A stretch of 64,000 nucleotides of DNA from Deltaproteobacteria bacterium. Its GTDB lineage: Bacteria > Desulfobacterota > Syntrophia > Syntrophales > JACQWR01. Location of the stretch: positions 62,001-126,000 of the forward strand of contig JACQWR010000020.1 of assembly GCA_016209105.1 (NCBI GenBank), written 5' to 3'. The notes below the pieces were generated by a model. It was not told where the DNA came from, ran no database searches, and saw only the letters and a list, made by a program, of their open reading frames with translations. The translations under genes and the position numbers were made by a program. This document shows, in pieces, positions 61,651-64,000 of this stretch (its first letter is position 1; each line of letters begins with the position of its first letter).

Positions 61651-62684
61651 TCCCCCATTCCCGTCCCACCATTGATCACGAAGAGGCCGCTGCCGTTGCC
61701 GCTATTCTGGATTCCGGACAGGTTTCCCAGGGAGAAGAGGTTCTTCGGTTCGAAACGGCCTTAGCCTCGCTGATCGGCGTGGGCGGGGCCGTGGCGGTCA
61801 GCTCCGGCACGGCCGCCCTTCACTTAGTCCTGCTGGCTCTCGACATTGGCGAGGACGACGAAGTCGTGATCCCCAGTTTTGTCTGTCCGGCCCTCCTCAA
61901 TGCGATCCGCTATGTTCGGGCGGCGCCGGTCCTGGCCGATATCAACCGGGAAACCTTCAATGTGGATGTCCAGGACATTAAACGGCGTCTGACGCACAAG
62001 ACGCGGGCCGTCATTGTTCCCCACCTGTTTGGCCTGCCGGCGGATATCCGGGAAATCGTCGCCTTGGGGATCCCCGTCATCGAGGATTGCGCCCAATCCC
62101 TCGGAAGTTGCTATGAGGGGGCGCCAACCGGGAGCTTCGGCGCAGTGTCCGTTTTTTCCTTCTATGCCACCAAGGTCATCTGCACCGGCGAGGGGGGCAT
62201 GATCGCGGCAAACGATGCGCGCTTGCTGGAAAAAATACGAGATGTGCGCGACTACGACGAAAAGGACGACGCGCGCCTGCGTTACAACTACAAGCTGACG
62301 GATATGCAGGCGGCCATGGGACTCGCGCAGCTCCGCAAACTGCCGTCTTTGATAGGGCGCCGCCGGGCAATCGCCGGTCGGTATCACGACGTTCTTCAAG
62401 AGAGCCGCTCCTCTCTCCCGATCTGTCCTTCCGATCGTGAACATATCTATTACCGTTACGTCATCCGGACGGAACGCCTTCCGGAGCTTCTCGCTGCCGG
62501 CCGAGAGGCGGGCATCGCCTATCGAAGGCCGGTTTTCAAGCCCCTCCACCATTACCTCGGGATGACCGGTTATCCCGAGACCGATACGGTATTTCTCAGT
62601 GCCGTTTCTCTCCCCATCTTTCCTACGTTAAGCGATGCAGACGTGAAGACCATCCTTGGGCATGTCCAGTCAATCCTGAAATGA
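61647..62684 (+). CDS. DegT/DnrJ/EryC1/StrS aminotransferase
   Basis: A 345-residue PLP-dependent sugar aminotransferase. Seen: SSGTAALHLVLLALDIGEDD (about 51-70), VPHLFGLPADI, VIEDCAQSLGS (Asp for the cofactor), and FYATKVICTGEGGMIAAN with the Schiff-base Lys (about 173); the C-terminal part reads YRRPVFKPLHHYLG. Makes a 4-amino or 3-amino sugar nucleotide; the ketosugar-forming dehydratase is not in this window, apart from the gmd-like remnant. Confidence 0.88.
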   Translation: MIPHSRPTIDHEEAAAVAAILDSGQVSQGEEVLRFETALASLIGVGGAVAVSSGTAALHLVLLALDIGEDDEVVIPSFVCPALLNAIRYVRAAPVLADINRETFNVDVQDIKRRLTHKTRAVIVPHLFGLPADIREIVALGIPVIEDCAQSLGSCYEGAPTGSFGAVSVFSFYATKVICTGEGGMIAANDARLLEKIRDVRDYDEKDDARLRYNYKLTDMQAAMGLAQLRKLPSLIGRRRAIAGRYHDVLQESRSSLPICPSDREHIYYRYVIRTERLPELLAAGREAGIAYRRPVFKPLHHYLGMTGYPETDTVFLSAVSLPIFPTLSDADVKTILGHVQSILK

Positions 62685-62694
62685 GGTGAACGGT

Positions 62695-63849
62695 ATGTTC
62701 TTCCGAGACAATTGGTGGAAGGTTTCTTTCCGGCGGATCTTCTGGCTCTTGGCGCTGATCCTTTTCTTTCTGCTTCTCCTTCCCCTCGTCCGTCAGTTCT
62801 TCTTCGCACGGATCGGCCGCTGGCTGTATATCCTTCTTTTTGCCGCCTCCACCTCCGCCCTGCTTACGCCGATCATGATGGTCGTCGCCACGAAGGTCGG
62901 TATTGTTGATACCCCCGGCGGTCGGAAGATCCACACCAGGGTCACTCCCCTGCTCGGCGGCGTGGCCATTATCATCTCCTTTATTTCCGCACTCCTGGCG
63001 AATATGATCTTGGACGCCCGCGCCATCGCCCTGATTGCCGGAGGCACTCTCGTGGCGATCATCGGGCTTATTGACGACTGGAAAAATATCCCAGCCCGCT
63101 ATAAGTTTATTATCCAGGTCGTCGTTGTCTTCCTCCTGATCCGTTCCGGGATCATCCTCGATCTCTTCCCAGACAAGACAATCGGGGGTTATCTCCTCAA
63201 CGCCCTGTTTACCATTGTCTGGATCGTGGGTCTGACCAATGCAATGAACTTCATTGACGGCATGGACGGTCTGGCCACCGGCGTGAGCGCGATCATCTCC
63301 CTCTTTATGGGGATTGTGGCCTTTCAGACCGATCAGCCGTTCATGGGCTGGATCGCTATCGCTATGCTGGGAAGCTGCCTCGGTTTCCTCCCCTTCAATT
63401 TCAGTCTGAACAAGCAGGCGGCGATCTTCCTGGGCGACGCCGGCAGCACCTTCCTCGGGTTCGTCCTTTCGGCCCTGGCAATCAAGGCCACCTGGGCGGA
63501 CAACAATCCCATCGTCTCCTTCGCCACCCCGGTTCTCATTTTCTGGGTCATGATCTTCGACATGGTCTATATCACCGTAGAGCGCATCATCACCGGCAAG
63601 GTGAAAAGCTTCCATGATTGGATTGAGTATGTGGGCACCGATCATATCCATCACCGCCTTCTCGCCGTTTTTGGCGACCGGAGAAAGGCGGTCTCTTTCA
63701 TCTTTTTTATCTGCGCCACCCTCGGCATCAGCGCCATCACCCTGCGCAACGCCCGTCCCATTGACGGAGTCCTTACCGTAGTGCAGGCCTTCCTGATCAC
63801 CATCATCGTTTCCATTCTCGAATATTCCGGCAGGAATCACACGAATTGA
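62695..63849 (+). CDS. WecA/MraY-type undecaprenyl-phosphate sugar-1-phosphate transferase
   Basis: A 384-residue multi-span transferase that attaches the first sugar-1-phosphate to undecaprenyl phosphate. Family motifs: TPGGRKIHTRVTPLLGG (about 77-93), AIIGLIDDWKNIPAR (DD at 125-126), MNFIDGMDGLATG, IFLGDAGSTFLGF and DHIHHRLLAVFGDRR. ATG 62695 is chosen for GAGGTG upstream; GTG 62686 is also in frame. Being the last gene here, it may start the glycan made by the upstream genes. A B-module repeat begins at its stop. Confidence 0.9.
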   Translation: MFFRDNWWKVSFRRIFWLLALILFFLLLLPLVRQFFFARIGRWLYILLFAASTSALLTPIMMVVATKVGIVDTPGGRKIHTRVTPLLGGVAIIISFISALLANMILDARAIALIAGGTLVAIIGLIDDWKNIPARYKFIIQVVVVFLLIRSGIILDLFPDKTIGGYLLNALFTIVWIVGLTNAMNFIDGMDGLATGVSAIISLFMGIVAFQTDQPFMGWIAIAMLGSCLGFLPFNFSLNKQAAIFLGDAGSTFLGFVLSALAIKATWADNNPIVSFATPVLIFWVMIFDMVYITVERIITGKVKSFHDWIEYVGTDHIHHRLLAVFGDRRKAVSFIFFICATLGISAITLRNARPIDGVLTVVQAFLITIIVSILEYSGRNHTN

Positions 63850-64000
63850 GCGGGGGCGCCACCGAAACCCCGCCCTTTGAGCGGGGTTAGGGGCGCAATG
63901 AAAAAAATAACCATTCCTTACCGGGAAGCTCCATTCTTTTGGCGGGGAGCTTCAATTCGGCAGCGAGCGCACTCCCCGTGGCTTGCCACGGGGTAAGCGA
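63849..64000 (+). repeat. B-A repeat at window end
   Basis: Begins on the last base of the transferase stop: GCGGGGGCGCCACC, AACCCCGCCCTTTGAGCGGG, GGGGCGCAATGAAAAAAAT, CCTTACCGGGAAGCTCC, then GGGGAGCTTCAATTCGGCAG and CCCCGTGGC/GCCACGGGG (module A), cut off by the window end. The order B-A differs from A-B at 11464 and 12061. Confidence 0.75.

Noticed and set aside
62623-63840. 405-codon minus-strand frame opposite the WecA/MraY gene
   Set aside because: Highly charged, Asp/Gly-rich translation typical of the antisense of a membrane protein gene.

Overview
The window reads as part of a Gram-negative anaerobe chromosome, most likely a deltaproteobacterium (Desulfobacterota), with Syntrophales/Syntrophus-like or Geobacter-like relatives as the best guess. 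The grounds are the run miaB, DUF151, xerC, hslVU, argBDFGH, small lipoprotein, lysA, dapA, dapB; a Gram-negative type YidC; BamD and outer-membrane proteins; and a 120 bp palindromic repeat of a kind I recall from deltaproteobacterial genomes. The taxonomic call comes from protein style and gene order, not from a search.

Layout. 1-3452 (minus): the conserved mnmE-jag-yidC-yidD-rnpA-rpmH ribosome/membrane-insertion operon. 3453-3994: a gap with two good sigma70-type promoters pointing apart and a decayed repeat. 3995-11435: short mixed units (ornithine cyclodeaminase-like, UPF0173 hydrolase, an unknown protein with a duplicated CQLG motif, a nucleoside phosphorylase, thioredoxin, BamD-like lipoprotein, outer-membrane barrel, an APH/kinase fusion). 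11436-12339: about 900 bp made almost wholly of dispersed repeats. 12340-29180 (plus): a long housekeeping run covering tRNA modification, recombination, HslUV, arginine synthesis, lysine/DAP synthesis, folK, a transaldolase and pgsA, closed by tRNA-Gly, tRNA-Cys and a terminator.

29515-37453 is the most unusual part. Two radical SAM/SPASM enzymes and a PqqD-like protein (minus) diverge from a second PqqD-domain protein and a 147-residue peptide carrying ten C-x-x-G repeats behind a short leader (plus). Around them lie another PqqD-like protein, a low-molecular-weight phosphatase, an ExeA-type ATPase, an HprK-related kinase and a PF14907-like nucleotidyltransferase. I read this as a ribosomally made, radical-SAM-modified peptide system (GeoRSP/HPr-rel-A-like by my recollection) built into an exopolysaccharide locus.

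37460-63849 is that exopolysaccharide locus: an HD-GYP protein, Wza-like export lipoprotein, BY-kinase/Wzz-type copolymerase, small membrane protein, O-antigen ligase/polymerase, Wzm/Wzt ABC exporter, methyltransferases, eight glycosyltransferases, a PHP-type membrane protein, a WbqC/PIG-L/DegT sugar-modification set and a WecA/MraY-type initiating transferase. An AT-richer stretch (about 46.5-49.4 kb) begins with a structured IS200/IS605-like relic and contains a truncated nucleotide-sugar dehydratase start, which suggests recombination inside the cluster.

A modular intergenic repeat family (modules A, B, C) recurs at about ten places, often directly after stop codons, and only at the edges of transcription units. 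No CRISPR array, prophage or intact transposase gene was seen.
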